From: Gymnothorax reevesii
Lineage: Eukaryota; Chordata; Actinopteri; Anguilliformes; Muraenidae
Assembly: GCA_029721435.1 (NCBI GenBank)
Contig: CM056583.1
Location: forward strand, 58,184,120-58,248,119
Direction of reading: 5' to 3'
Length of the DNA: 64,000 nt
Of the stretch, positions 38,371 to 50,893 are shown one piece after another (position 1 is the stretch's first letter; each line of letters begins with the position of its first letter). A program made the position numbers and the translations under genes. The notes under the pieces were generated by a model. The model did no database searches, was not told the DNA's origin, and saw only the letters and a list, made by a program, of their open reading frames with translations.

Positions 38371-41150
38371 ACTAGCATGGCCACAGTTGTCGGTGCAGTT
38401 AAGCGTATAACCCAAAGTCATATCATTAAAGACTTTACAAGGTATCTAGCTAGATTAGCTTTATTTTTTTTTTTTAGCTGTGCCCAAGTTTATTGATTCT
38501 TCTCCCCTAGCTAAGCTTTACACTGTAGTCTGTGCACATTTTCTTATGGTTATCATTATCACTGTGTGTCAGAGCATGAAAACATTCAGAAATTGTTCAG
38601 CTGTTGACGAATTTGCCTATTTTTCAGACTTGAAACACAGCGCCCCTAGTGGTCTGGTGCCATTGCCTAGGGCACTCACTAGATATGGTGCAGTTTGAAC
38701 CCAAATTTGTCTGTGTAATCATGCAAGTCTTTCATTATGCAGAGCTTCTCTTTTGCCTGTTATCCGAGTGGTTCTGACAGTAAAAGATTAATTGGCTCAG
38801 GGATATTCACTTCTCTGGACAATTAAGAAGCACAATCGACCTTTGTGTAATCTGCTTCGTCTGAGCAGATAGAAAGCAACAGGGAGAGTTGCTCATTTTT
38901 TGCAGATTTTGAAAAAAGTAAATTGTAGGCTGAACAAGGATAAACTCAACATTTACATACAACAGGGAAATTATGCATTTGGATGCAGCTGTGCGGAATC
39001 GTTTGGCAACGGGAGCGATAGGAGACACTGCATGACTGGTGATATGGAACAATCTAAACACCAGTGAAGCTCTAGTTCGCTGGGGTGTGAAATCCGTGCT
39101 TTCATATTTTCTCATAATAACATGTTTCAGAGTCTGTTTTTCTCAATGCAACCTTTTTCACTTTAGGGCGTGTTTTTTTTTTTATGTATCCTCATTTTAA
39201 TGCGGCCACCAAGGAATGATGCACTTCTGTAATTTAAAGTTTGCAGCACACATATTATTCTCAAACTTAATCCAAATGCAAATGTCGGTGAACATACAGT
39301 GTAATATCCATTCATAATGCAACTGAAACTGTAATGAAAATGAAGCCGGTTATATATGAGTACAGAGAGAAATGTTAAATCAGTACAGGATATAAAATGT
39401 TATGTATTGCCCAGCTCTTTGGTACTTTATGTGGCAGAAACTTTTTCTAGACCCAAACAAGTTCTCTGCTCCTCATGCTTGTCTTCAGAACACCGACACT
39501 TGCAGTGAGATCAAAAATACTCTTAAGTCTCCTTAGGGGATGTTAGAAATGTGTGGCTTTACGTGTAAGAATTATTAACAGACCAGAAGTATGAATATGT
39601 ATGAAGAGGCAGAATCAAAATAGCTGTGCTCTTATATGGAAAAATATCTGCTTGATTTTCACTGCACAATGGAAACTCATTTATTGCTGACATGACTGCA
39701 GATAAAGTTTGATTTTAATCATTTGGACAAAACTCATCTAATTTGGATGGGTAAAGATTTTTCTAATTTTTCATCTGGATTATAATTTCTATAATGCTGT
39801 AATATGGGGGTGTATCAGATGTTTTTCTTAAAAAAAAAGGCAAAACGCCCATACAAACACAAATAAACACACACACGCTGACACCTACGACAAGATGGCA
39901 TTATCACACTGATCATTTTCTATTTGAAATGTAATATACCTTTGAATATGAAGTAACTTTTGCGTTTGTTTCATATGATATTATGGTTGTGTGTGCCAGA
40001 GGTGAAAACATTTCTGAACATTTCTTTTTCGATATTTCATGTTCATGTTTGCTTTCAGCCATAAAAGCAATTAATTTCAGTTATGTGCTTGAAGTTTCAC
40101 AAAGCTATTTTCCCCAAATCTGTTCTTCATGTTAAAAAGCATCCTGCTCTTGAGGTCTATACCGAAATCCACTGACACGGATGCAAAACGGTCTCACCGT
40201 TGCACCCCATTGCCTAGTAGGGCATGTTGCACTCTTTTCAACATAAAAATATGAAACAATTAAATCAACGTTGTTATCACATAAATGATAATCAAATTTA
40301 AGTGTTTTTTTTTTCTTTTGTTATTGGCCAAGTACCCTCTGTGCAGCAGCTGTTTTCAAAACAATCAGCATGGCTGCAGTCATCATTTTAGAAACCTTTT
40401 CTGCAGTGTCTCCCCCAAAATCCAGTTTTGGCGCACACAGACACATCCCTTTAAAACAATTTTTAGTCCTGATTGTTCTCTATTATTTTCAAACTTAACA
40501 ATACATTCACTCCGAAAACATTCCATGCTAGCAGGCATTCCGAGTTCTCCCCGTTAAAGTATGGTGACTATTATACATTCGGCCGTGTACTTTGGTGCAT
40601 TTAAATCAGTGTTATTGAAAATTGCAGAAAGGAATTTCAAATAGTCTTCTATTTCATTTAAACAATTTAAACAATCATGAAACGCAGGTTAGATCGCCTG
40701 ATGTGCCGATAAAGTAGTGCAGAAGTCCCAGAGCAGTTTGTCTTTCATAAAGCATTGGCCTGTTTATAAGTAAATTATTTTTCTGTACTGAATTTAGTTT
40801 TGTTGCTGTTAGATCGCATGGGGAGAGAAGCCGTGTGTTCAATTGCCAATGGATTAGTACTGTGATCGAAAAACGTGTCAATAAAATAAAATGGTTGAAA
40901 ACTAGCCAGGACTAATTGCTGTCAAATAGGGATGTGTCTGTGCAACCCCCCCCCAAACGCAGTTCTGGTGCCGACACTGCTTTTCTGACTCCTCATTTTT
41001 TCCTTGATTACATTTTTCAGCATATACTTTGTAACGTTATTATTCAAAGCGAACCCATGTCCAATATTTCTCCTCAACCCTCTCCAGTACACGTGCCCAG
41101 ACCGATTAATCTGTATACCTGGGGATCATAGGGACCCCAGCAATATTTCA
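38370..41150. other. no gene or named repeat seen
   Basis: This is AT-rich sequence upstream of gfra2. Short poly-T and poly-A runs (38463, 39175, 39830, 40307) and a short CA tract (39865) are the only structure noted. Open frames are short and without recognisable domains. Confidence 0.6.
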
Positions 41151-41154
41151 TGTA

Positions 41155-41580
41155 CAAACCCCATTTCGAACATTGTGTAAAATGTGAATAAAAAGAGAAT
41201 GCAATGATATGCAAATCTCATAAACCCACATATTATTCACAATAGAAAATAGACAACATATCAGACGTTGAAAGTGAGACATTTTACAATTTCTTTTTTT
41301 TTGTGATCAACATTTTATTGACTTTTTAAGGGGGGGAATTTTACAATTTCTTGAAAAATATTAGCCCATTTTGAATTTAGTCTCAAAAAAGTTGGGACAG
41401 GGTCATGTTTACCATTGCGTGGCATCCCCTCTTCTTTTAACAACAGTATGTAAACGTCTGGGAAGTGAGGAGACCAATTGCTGGAGTTTTGGAAGAAGGA
41501 GGTTGTCCCACTCTTGTCTGAAGTATGATTCTAACTGCTCAACAATCCTGGGTCTCCTTAGCCAGATTTTTAATCATGTT
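41155..41580. mobile_element. Tc1/mariner-related nonautonomous element, truncated
   Basis: It starts CAAACCCC after TA (41153-41154). It matches the 280-465 copy through its first 140 bp, then continues with AAAAAGTTGGGACAGGG and transposon-derived sequence to about 41580, where homology ends near a poly-A run. A 42-bp retroposed insert lies inside (41296-41337). Confidence 0.75.
41296..41337 (-). mobile_element. tiny retroposed 3' end with poly(A) tail
   Basis: The insert is flanked by a 15-bp direct duplication, ATTTTACAATTTCTT (41281-41295 and 41338-41352). Read on the minus strand it ends with CAATAAAATG, a poly(A) signal, followed closely by an A tract. A tail, a signal and a long target duplication are the marks of LINE-mediated reverse transcription of a transcript that was truncated almost to its end. 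The source is unknown. Confidence 0.65.
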
Positions 41581-41879
41581 TTTGGGAAAAAAAAAAAAAA
41601 ACCTGGTTATCAAAATACCGAAGGCGGGCGTCGGGGCGGCGGTCGGTTAGACGTTTTCCGATTGACAACTTGACAACGACTTGAGAGTAATTTTGCTAAT
41701 TTGGATGTATATTGTATGTGAGTAGACAATATCTCATCTTACATAACTCATAAACCATTTCTTCAAGACACATGAGGGAGGTATTATTGGTCAATCAAGA
41801 GAGTTCCAGTTTCAATAGTCAGAGGCCAAGCCACTCCCCTTAATTCAGCCATGCACTTTTTCCTATCTCTTTAACCTTT

Positions 41880-42400
41880 TTAGCTCTCTTGGTCAAATGG
41901 ACCAAAGGGAGCTTATGGGACCATGCAAAACTTGACGTCGAACATGGCCGCCAGTTGGCCATATTTAAAATTGCACTATATCATGTTGGAGAGCTTATGA
42001 AAGCAGCTAGAATGCTGAAACTTTGCACACGCATACTTTTGAGAACATAAAAATAAAAAGCTTAGCTCTTATTTTGCTAAAATGCTATTCCCTTGACCAA
42101 CACACATAAGGCCAATGGCCAACTGGTTAACTCTATAATGCCGGGTACAATGATCAGGTGTCTGGGGCTTGATATTTCAATGGAGCTGATCCATGAAAAG
42201 TGCACTGAGCTGCAAAAAAAATTACACAATGAAGCATAAAATCATGATGCTGAATTTTGCTTGAAATTTTTTTACCTACACAAATTACAAATAATGTCTG
42301 CATTTTCCCAGTGTTGGACCCAAGCATAAAAAAGTACTACCACTTATAAGCTTACATAACACTACAGCCTGAAGTAAACCGAGTGAGCTACAGTGCCCAT
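41880..42400. repeat. dispersed fish-type repeat with CTCTCTTGGTCAAATGGACC
   Basis: The region AGCTCTCTTGGTCAAATGG through GGGAGCTTATGGGACCATGC looks like a widespread teleost repeat. A second stretch near 42390 (GAGTGAGCTACAGTGCCCAT) has an exact inverted match at 5882-5905. The class is unknown. Confidence 0.45.
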
Positions 42401-42547
42401 GGCACAGTTTTGTTTTTTAAATATTACTTGTTATCATTGAACTATAAGCAAAATTCCCTGGTGACAGTTTGCCCTGTCCCCTTCACTTTAGCCATGCCCT
42501 TTTTCATATCTTAATAACCGTTTGTCCTACACTCTCATGGGAAACAT

Positions 42548-42635
42548 AATTGCATACATGCAAATTCTACCGCTTTTGGGGCGTTTTTTCAGAATTAAAC
42601 GCCCCGAAAGCGGTAGAGTTGGCATGCATGTAATT
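42548..42635 (+). other. 88-nt hairpin, pre-miRNA-like or MITE-like
   Basis: Arms 42548-42586 and 42597-42635 pair over 39 positions. Two are true mismatches (42556/42627 and 42562/42621) and three are G.U pairs if transcribed from the plus strand. The loop has 10 nt. The inner stem is GC-rich (CTACCGCTTTTGGGGCG against CGCCCCGAAAGCGGTAG). The length and loop are in the range of animal pre-miRNAs, but a foldback element would look the same. Confidence 0.6.
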
Positions 42636-44191
42636 GGACTTAGAGGTTCCTTCTTCAATGGTGTGGGCTTGCCTTGCCACCAGCTTTGCCATGGGGGCAA
42701 GTGTTTCTGAATTTGTGTGTTTGTAAATGCATGCACACATGAATGCAAACACGGATGTCATCTATGCTATTGCAAATTCATGCTTGTCCTTTTCCCAGAT
42801 CTGTAACTACTGCAGTAATCTATTGCTTTAATGGATTATCGTTATGTGATTGGGTGAGCAAACTTTGGCACTTTCCTTTTCCAACTATTTCTGGAATAAC
42901 TACGGAAATGGCTAGAATTTATTTTGTTCAAAGAAGGGGGGTGGGGGGCTTTGTGGAAATTCTAGTTTCTTTGTATCATATCAGAAAGAAGCACATCTTC
43001 AGCATGAGTGGTGTAAGGACAAGTCCTTCCCAAGCTCTCTATTTGGAACGGAAATATGTAAATGCATAGAAGTTAATCACTCTCTACCAACTCTTTCATG
43101 GGGTGTTAATATAAGCCCAACTGCTCAGAACCACATGTTTTCAATGGCCGTGAGCAGCCATTACAGATTGAGCAATGTTGCCACCTCAGCTGCAAGCTGT
43201 GTTTTAAAATCATCCAACAGCATGTAATTCCAGAGCAAGCACATTGCCTTTCTCACCATATGCCAATCAGAAACAGAACTACTTTGCACATGTCAAAAAA
43301 AAAATTCTATTGTTATGAAGTTATTTCAGTAAAAGCATGTCCCGTTGACTTGCTTTAAATGGTAGAGGTACCGAGGCGTGCTTGTGCACATACATGTTGC
43401 CATTTAGAGTGCCTAACAAACCATTAACTGTGTTATAAGGCAGCCCAGTCAGTTTTTATTTATTTTTCTTTTGTAGACTCTTTTTCCATGAAACATGGAA
43501 AAATCACATGCAGGCTCATGAGAATTATTAGTCCCTCATCTGAATATCCCCACCCAAGGCTTATTTTTATTTTTTCATGACAACTTTCCGGCTTCAATTG
43601 GCAAAAAAAATATGTGTGTGTGCAATCCACTTTTTGTCTGACTGCTTTATACTTCTCCCCCGGGTTAATACAACACATTACTGGCTACAAGGTTATCAAA
43701 GGGGACCTATTATGCTTTTTGGAAGATAACAAAGTTGCAATGGATCATTCTTAACATTTGAGACTGAATTCCCATTGAAGTTAAACTTTTATGATGACTC
43801 CATCTTGCACATCTTTGTGAATGTAACATCCATGTAACGTCCTAGCTTGGCCCGCAGACATTGCCTTTCTGAACTTATTGTGTAGTTCAACTGCTAGCTA
43901 CCACTACTAAGTTATTCCATCATCTGTTTTTTGTGACTTGCCACTAGACAGGGGATTTTGACATGGTCCCTGTCTGTTGACAAGGTGACCCTGTTCGCTG
44001 GCCAATTATAACAGAGCTGTAGTGGTTTTCCCGGGCACGCTGGTCTGTGCACTGAAAACAGGGGAAAGGGTAGGGAGGATCTAAACGCAAATAAGAATAG
44101 CTGTTTATTACCTTTGCAGCAAGGGTACAAAGGTCACTTGAAAAGTATTACAAATAGGGAATTGCAGTTCCCAATTGCAATACAAAAATAG

Positions 44192-45217
44192 TGTAAGAAG
44201 ACGTCAGAGGAACACCAGTTGCAGGATCAGAAGTGTTTATTAAACACAAGACACTAAGGGAAAATTGGCAGACACGCCAGAAACAAAACACAGTTCACAA
44301 GCACTGAACAAATGGGAAAACTAAGATACGCTGCCAAAGATAGGGGGAAAATAGAAATACTCACTCCAATAGTGGCTACTCTAGAAAAACAAAAACTGAA
44401 CCTAACTAAACTGACGGACACACTGGGAGACAAACACGGGGCAGACAAGACAAGGGCGCAGCAAACAAGACTCGGGAATCATGCAAGGAGAAACTCGGAA
44501 GGCACAAGGAGCTGAGATATCACCAAGTAGAACAGAGTCAGTACGAGGATCCGTCTGATGACCGCTCTACCAACTCTGCCACATATAATCACGAGAGGAG
44601 GCGGGGACTCGGAATGCAATCTTGGAAGGAAACAGAAACACAAGGGATCAATAGACAATTACACGAGAACCGGGTTAGCAAGAATGACTCGAGACAAGAC
44701 GCTGAGACCATCAAGCAAGACGGTTTAGATTGAGGTAATCTAAACGTGAGGAGGAAAAAGCACCACAAGTAAAGCGAAGGAAAGCACAGCTTTTAAAATC
44801 AGTTAGTCAGAGATAGCTCAGGCGGAATATACTGAAGCCAGAAACGCATGCACTCGCTAAATGAGTTAATTAAGGATAATACTACATGATGAAATATTTA
44901 CAATCACCCTCAAATAAGTGCTGGTTAGTACGGGTTAGTAATATCCTATCAGAGAACGCATTCACTTAGAGTTTCGCGAGACCCAGAATTAAACACAGCT
45001 GGAAGTAATGAATGAAATACCAGAGCCAAAACCGAAAGAGTAAACGTGATTGGACAATGAGACGCAGGCATGCTGAGGGCAGTCACGCGACATCACTGGA
45101 GAATGCAGATTGGGAGTGGATCGTCATACGGCCGAAATGAAAGCTGAAATATAAAACGAAAGTAAGGCACAAGCACAAATAAGCACGAGACAACAAACAA
45201 AAGGCAGAATCATAACA
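44192..45217 (-). mobile_element. solo LTR 4 (divergent subfamily)
   Basis: This 1026-bp LTR reads TGTAAGAAGAC at its left end and GGCAGAATCATAACA at its right end. It has a perfect 5-bp duplication, AATAG, at 44187-44191 and 45218-45222. On the minus strand a poly(A) signal lies near 44238 and a TATA-like ATTATATG near 44585, the same order as in LTR 1. Its interior is more diverged from LTRs 1-3, so it is probably a sister subfamily. It is inserted inside a larger TTAA-type element. Confidence 0.8.
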
Positions 45218-45410
45218 AATAGAGAGTGAGACTAACAAAGCCAGCTAAAAGTATGTTATTATAATACACGCAAAAACGCTGAGGTCTGTGCATAACAAGA
45301 GCTTTACGAGACTCCGCATCAGAATGGTGCAAAGTTCTGGCTTTTATACTGCTCATTGGATAAAGTTAAATGAGGAACAGATGAACGTAGTTGCCTAGAT
45401 GGGCAGAGAA

Positions 45411-47717
45411 CAGCGGTGAAATGTAACACAAACACAAATACTTTTTTTTTACTGTACTTAAGTACATTTTTTTACATATCTGTACTTATAAGTAAAAATT
45501 ATAGAGCATACTTTTGACTTTTACTCCGTTTCAATTTGCAGCTATTATCTGTAGGCTACTTTCTACCGCCTTACATTTTAAGATCACTCGCCAAAATGTT
45601 CCCTTCACAAAAGAAATTGGTTGTGTTGCTGCCTCGGAAGTTTAAACCAATCAGGCTGTGCTATCACAGCTTCCAATGACGGCAGAACGCACCTTTTGAA
45701 GCGGCAGTCGCATTTGAACTAAACTAGATTCACCAAACATGGATCTAGAGACTTAGCTCCCTGAATAGAGTATTTGCGACAGCCGCGTTGCCCCTGACAA
45801 CCTCGGTACCTCTGCCAAACATTCAATGGCGTGGGTCCACACATATAACGGGAAACAGTGAGAACGCACGGTAGAGTTAAAATACTAGACTTCACCCAAA
45901 TATTATCAGACCAGGAGTGTAAGAAACAACTATGATGTCAGGATTGAACACAGTGATCTTCTGCTTTCTGTGTGAATACAGAGCCAGATTTTTTTTTTTT
46001 TCATTTAAATTGTGCTTTGGACAGACATTTGAGCGATAATTAGAGAAAATGCCCAGCTGTTGATACTTTCTTTTCAATGCTTTTTCTCTGACTCACATTT
46101 TATCGGAGTAGAATTAAGCATAAGATACCAAATGAAACTGAATGAGTCCCTGCATCACCCATTCATGTGTCATGTTATTTGTGTTTAGGGTGAAACTCCC
46201 ATTTTTTATGGCTGATTTATAGCAAGCCCAAAATTATTTTAAAAAAAAAAATATTCCGAATTATTCCGATCACCCTTTCATTGGACGCATTCTCAGTCTA
46301 CTGCCGCCATAAAACGGACAGAATGGACAAAAAGGGAAGATCACAGTTATGTGTTACACATCTCTTCTTATAACAAATTCAGCGGCAAAAAATTCTCTCC
46401 ATTCAAACAAAGTAATTCAATGCTTGCTCGAAATGTAGGCGGACAAAAACATACAATCACAGCTGGATACTACACACAAAAACTCGGAGATTTATGGAAT
46501 GATCTGTGAGTAGTTACATTCAGTGGTTATAGCAGAATAAGAGACTCGTGCCGTGACAAACTAAAGAAAATGTGGCGGCGATATTTAACAGTGTGGGACG
46601 CCATGCGAAAGGGCAGCTCAAGTTATGAGATAGATACATTAAAGGCGAAAAAATTCCAAATTCAACATCCACCAGTGTCGAATGTAATCAGTACTTTTAC
46701 TGATGTAATCAGTAATTTTCTGCTTACCTTGATGTTTGGGTATCCAGACAAAAATTTAGATGTGTAAAAAAAAAAAAGAAAAGAAAATAGCCTTCAAATC
46801 TGAAAAAACACATCGAGGTAAGCGGAGCGCTTGCTATGGTAAGTTAATTTCCCTGACTTTTGCATGTTAGCCAAGGCTTAGGCTAGAATTATATTAATTT
46901 CGGTCACTGACATGGTATGAATGCTCTAATTTAGCGAAGTGCACGTTGACATGGCTATGGCTTGCTCGCTTAATTGGTATGCCACAAAGCAGGTCCCTTG
47001 TTGGACTTCAATTAAATATTATTACATTATATTTATTGTAAAATATTGATTATATTAAATATTACTGTATTTATTGGTCAATTACAATTCCTTATTAATG
47101 TCATTTAAATATGAAAGGATAAAGACACACCAAAAACAAGCCCCCCCTCAAAAAATGAATAAATTGTCGACACCCATGTTTACTGTTTACATAGGGTTTA
47201 CATTTCCCTCATTGGACATTTATACATACACAAGTTTTTGCCTGGACTGAATATACTATAACCAGTGTTCTTTATTGGTTTTGCTTAATGATATTAAATA
47301 ATGCAGATATTGCTACTAGCAATACTTATGCCTAGATGCCATTATTCGTAATTTTACTAGCAACAACTTTTGTTTTTTGCAAAGGTTTGTATACTTATTA
47401 GACTTACCCTCCGTGATACTTTTCACACTTAGATTCTGCAGATTATATGTTACCTAACAGGGATGATCTGAAGAATTAAAAAGGCACAGTCCCATACAAT
47501 TTTTTTAGTTGAAATATATGCCTAGAAATCAAGAGACAACCTATCATGTGAGTACTTTTACTTTTAATACTTTAAGTACATTTGAAAGCAAGTACTTTCT
47601 GACTTTTACTTAAGTAGGATTGTTAAAGCAGTTCTTCTACGTTCACTTGAGTATATATTTTGCTGGTAATCTGTACTTTTACTTAAGTACTGAACTTCAG
47701 TATTTCCTCCACCACTG
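45411..47717. mobile_element. hAT-type transposon with 8-bp target duplication
   Basis: The ends are CAGCGGTGAAAT on the left and, read inward from the right, CAGTGGTGGAGGAA. The flanks GCAGAGAA (45403-45410) and GCGGAGAA (47718-47725) form an 8-bp duplication with one change, the hAT hallmark. Subterminal ACTTAAGTA motifs are repeated at both ends (for example near 45457, 47595 and 47685). No hAT transposase with a dimerisation domain is visible, so it appears nonautonomous. Confidence 0.78.
46300..46767 (+). pseudogene. decayed ORF in hAT-type element, possibly MADF-like
   Basis: One frame stays open from about 46300 to 46767 except for a single TGA at 46507-46509. The distal half contains RDSCRDKLKKMWRRYLTVWD, with the spacing of aromatic and basic residues seen in MADF/Myb-SANT-like DNA-binding domains. 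The upstream half includes a YYTQKLGDLWNDL segment. I cannot name the protein. DNA-binding accessory proteins with such domains are known in several DNA transposon groups, but membership here is only a resemblance. Confidence 0.35.
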
Positions 47718-47945
47718 GCGGAGAAGCAGGCCTGTCCTCATAACTCTGGTGATTGGGAGCACTGGGGGCATAGCATGACAAGAGCTCATTTCAGGGAGGG
47801 CATGCCAACTCAAAACAAAGCCTGTTTTTCAAATTGTTAGGAATGACAGGAATCAAATTGCCTTGAAATCATGGAATTTCTGTTTTTTGTTAAACAACAA
47901 GTTCATAAACCTCCCTTTTGGATATCTAAGAATATTACAACTTCA

Positions 47946-47975
47946 AAAAAATAAATAAATAAATAAAAAATAAAA
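47946..47975. repeat. (AAAT)n short repeat
   Basis: ATAAATAAATAAATAAA tract, at the inner side of the right end of the proposed TTAA-type element. A similar tract lies at 59711-59742. Confidence 0.8.
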
Positions 47976-48445
47976 CAACTGCATAATAGGTCTGCTTAAA
48001 TACCTTTTTGAACAGAAATGGAGTTCTGAGACTTCCAGAACAATGCTAGTACTGACTAGAGGAAAAATACTTGTTTGCATAAAACATTTATCGAAAAATT
48101 AACAAAAGTACTTTTGATAAGTTTTTGTCTTTTCAAAGGATACTGAACAAAAGAAAATCACGGGGTTTATTCTGTGGGATAACTCACCCATATCCATTTG
48201 CAAATGAAGTGGTGATATGTCTAGTCTCCTGCACTTCTTCATAACATGTTGCTTATCTGCAAATGGTGTTAACTAAGTTTACTAGGATTAGGCATTAAGG
48301 ATGTGGTAGATTAAATTCATATTAATAAAGAGGAAAAGGAGCTTGGTGGGAAGTTGCGAGGGAGAACAGCTGGGTATATTTTGAAATGTATAGAATGTGC
48401 TCCTGAAACTGAGCCTGGGGCTCTCTTAGCCCGTAAAAACGACAC

Positions 48446-48482
48446 TCACTCACCCACTCACACACACACAGACACACAAACT
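48446..48482. repeat. CACTCA/(CA)n tract
   Basis: CACTCACTCACCCACTCA followed by (CA)n with GA interruptions. Confidence 0.8.
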
Positions 48483-49673
48483 GAGGAAGTTCTCGTCTCT
48501 ACCAGCCGGATTTTCGACAGGGCCGAGAGAAACTATTGAGCCACTGAAAAAGAGTGTCTCGCAATGATTCTGGCGATTGGAAAAATGGCAACATTATCTT
48601 GAGGACAAATTATTCAAAGTTGTCACCATTCGTTCTAATTTATAATGGGTCTCAATTATGTATATACAGAGCTGCAAATTTCGTGGAGAAGTTGAAAGCC
48701 ATTGCACTCAGAATTCACCTCTCAGATTGTTATGCAACCAAAGATGGTGGCCATAGATTTGTGTGGAACACCATCATTGAAACCAGCTGACATTCTCTGA
48801 TTTCAAGGCATTTGAGCAGATGCTATTCCATTTTCGACAATAGATATGAATAGTGGCTAATGGCAAATGGCCACAGTTTATTTGTTTGTTTATTTATTTA
48901 TTTATATGCATATAATAAGGGAACATTTATATTTCTGATAATACACATGCATTTTTGTTGTACTTTATGCAAATTCTAAGATATATTTCCATCGGCAACA
49001 AATTATTTTAGCATAAAATTATCTTCTTCAGTGTATTATACCTCAGGTCTATCCTAAGTCTTGTTTCGGCTGATTATTCATGAATTACTGAAATACATTA
49101 CCTTGACTCTCCTTACCATAATTTGGCTTGAGCATTTTAACCTCTGTCATCTGTCATCTGTCTTTTCTTTTCTTCAAGGTTTTCCATGACTGCTTTACAA
49201 CTTAGGCTGATACTGCATTTTCCTCGACAAACAGCCATACGAGGGTATGCGGTTTTCAGTAAAAGACAAGCGAGCAAGCCCAGCTGAGATTACACAATGT
49301 AACACAATGTTGCGCAAACGTGAACTTGCACTATCAGCAGCCCGAAGCATTTGGCTGCAATTAGCAGGAGACTAAAACATTATTATTTGTCATTCATTTC
49401 AATCATCTCCATTGTGATTCAAATCCCAGAGCCATTTTATGCCAGCTATTCAATGAGACTTAACATGAATTTTTGCAAACTTGCTGGCCATGAAATCCTC
49501 TGAGATTACATACAAACTCCAATTCCATTGAAATTAGGACATTGTGTAAGACGTGACTAAAAAAAGAATTCAATGATTTCCAAATCCTTTTCCACCAATA
49601 TTCAATTGAATACACTACAAAGACAAGATATTTAATGTTCTAACTGATAAACTTTCTTGTTTTTTTTTTTTAA

Positions 49674-50685
49674 AGGGGACCTAAGATGCTATTTTTCCAA
49701 GTTAATATTTTGGTCTTTGACTTTGGACTTTGACTCCCCTAGAGTACTCCTGATCGCACAAAGTAAAAAAAGGGTACTTATTTCGCTCATACCTCTCGTA
49801 CTAATAAATGCAACGGCGAAAGTGGAGGACGCAGTGCTAAAGCCGGGCAGCTCAAGCACAAATTTGTTATCGGCTACAGTTTGCTACGGCAAGAGTTGGT
49901 GAGTACAGCGGTTTTACTGCTCCTAGCTAGGATGCAGGGGAAGCTAGAATCCACCTCATACAGACACATTTGTAGAACGGGTCGACATGCCCAAGTGTAG
50001 GCCAGAGGTCGTACAAATCCGGTGGGTCTGAGTTTAAAGGGAAACTTGGCTCCAAGTACTTGATTGATGAAACTGCTTCAGGTTTGAGAAGCAGCTGAAA
50101 CGCTTATCCTGTGTCAAATTTTCGTCTTTATTGACAAAGCTGTCTTTGGTGAAATGCTGAGCACAAACAGCTAATGTTCCATTTGGAAACAAAAAAAGCT
50201 ACCCACTGATTTCTGGTGGCATCGTCTTTTGGAAGAGAAATAAGTTCTTTTTTTTTTTGCGTCCAAAAGTAAATGGAGTAAAAGTAGCTTTGGGAGAGAT
50301 ACTAAAAAAATTGCACCTCAAATGATCTGGGGTTCTTCTTTTGCATTTCCAAAATTGTAGACACTACTAAGACATAGTATGATCAGCTGTTGTTAGTGCC
50401 TGCTAGAATAGTTTCCGGTGTGGGCAGGTCCAGCGCAGTGATTGGCTCTAGCTATGTCTGTACTAATTGGACGGCACAACCTGACGTCAGGTTTTACCCA
50501 GATCTTTTGAAGATCTCGGGAGGAGCTGTTCAGAGAGGAAATCACGCTCACAAAATCACATTCTTGGATTACAGCAAAATCCCTGTATCTAATGTTTAGA
50601 AATTTTCCAGAGGTTGAGCATGGACAACCAAAATTATAACATTACTAATATGTATTAAAAGAAGGATCAGCATGTTAGGTCCCCT
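49674..50685. mobile_element. TTAA-target (piggyBac-type) nonautonomous element
   Basis: This 1012-bp insertion is flanked by TTAA on both sides (49670-49673 and 50686-50689). It has inverted ends AGGGGACCTAAGATGCT on the left and, read inward from the right, AGGGGACCTAACATGCT (16 of 17 identical). Removing it restores the surrounding Tc1 sequence. No transposase is encoded. TTAA target duplications are characteristic of piggyBac, so the superfamily is inferred from target and end structure. Confidence 0.8.
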
Positions 50686-50893
50686 TTAAATATTCACTCA
50701 TTTTGAATTTGATGCTTGCAACACATTCCAATAAAGCTGGGAAAGGGGTAACAAAAGACTGAAAAGTTCAGGAACGCTCAAAAACACCGTTTTGGAACAT
50801 TCCACAGGTGAGCAGGTTAATCGGAAACAAGTGAGTGTCATGATTAGGTCTTAAAGGAGCATCGCCAACAGGCTCAGTTGTTCACAAGCAAGG

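Larger units (their letters stand above)
43700..47996. mobile_element. larger TTAA-type element hosting two later insertions
   Basis: The left end AGGGGACCTATTATGC (from 43700) and the right end (read inward) AGCAGACCTATTATGC (near 47980-47995) form imperfect inverted repeats. They resemble the ends of the element at 49674. The expected TTAA targets are each altered by one base. If this is right, the element was about 0.96 kb before a solo LTR (44192-45217) and a hAT element (45411-47717) landed in it, close to the 1.0 kb of the 49674 copy. This is inferred from ends and arithmetic; internal alignment was not convincing. Confidence 0.4.

Noticed and set aside
42527..42761. Coding frames over the hairpin
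   Set aside because: They arise from the inverted repeat read on both strands and have no protein features.
49674..50685. An exon or host gene with TGACGTCA promoter element
   Set aside because: The whole interval is a TTAA-flanked transposon, and the CRE-like palindrome inside is part of the repeat.
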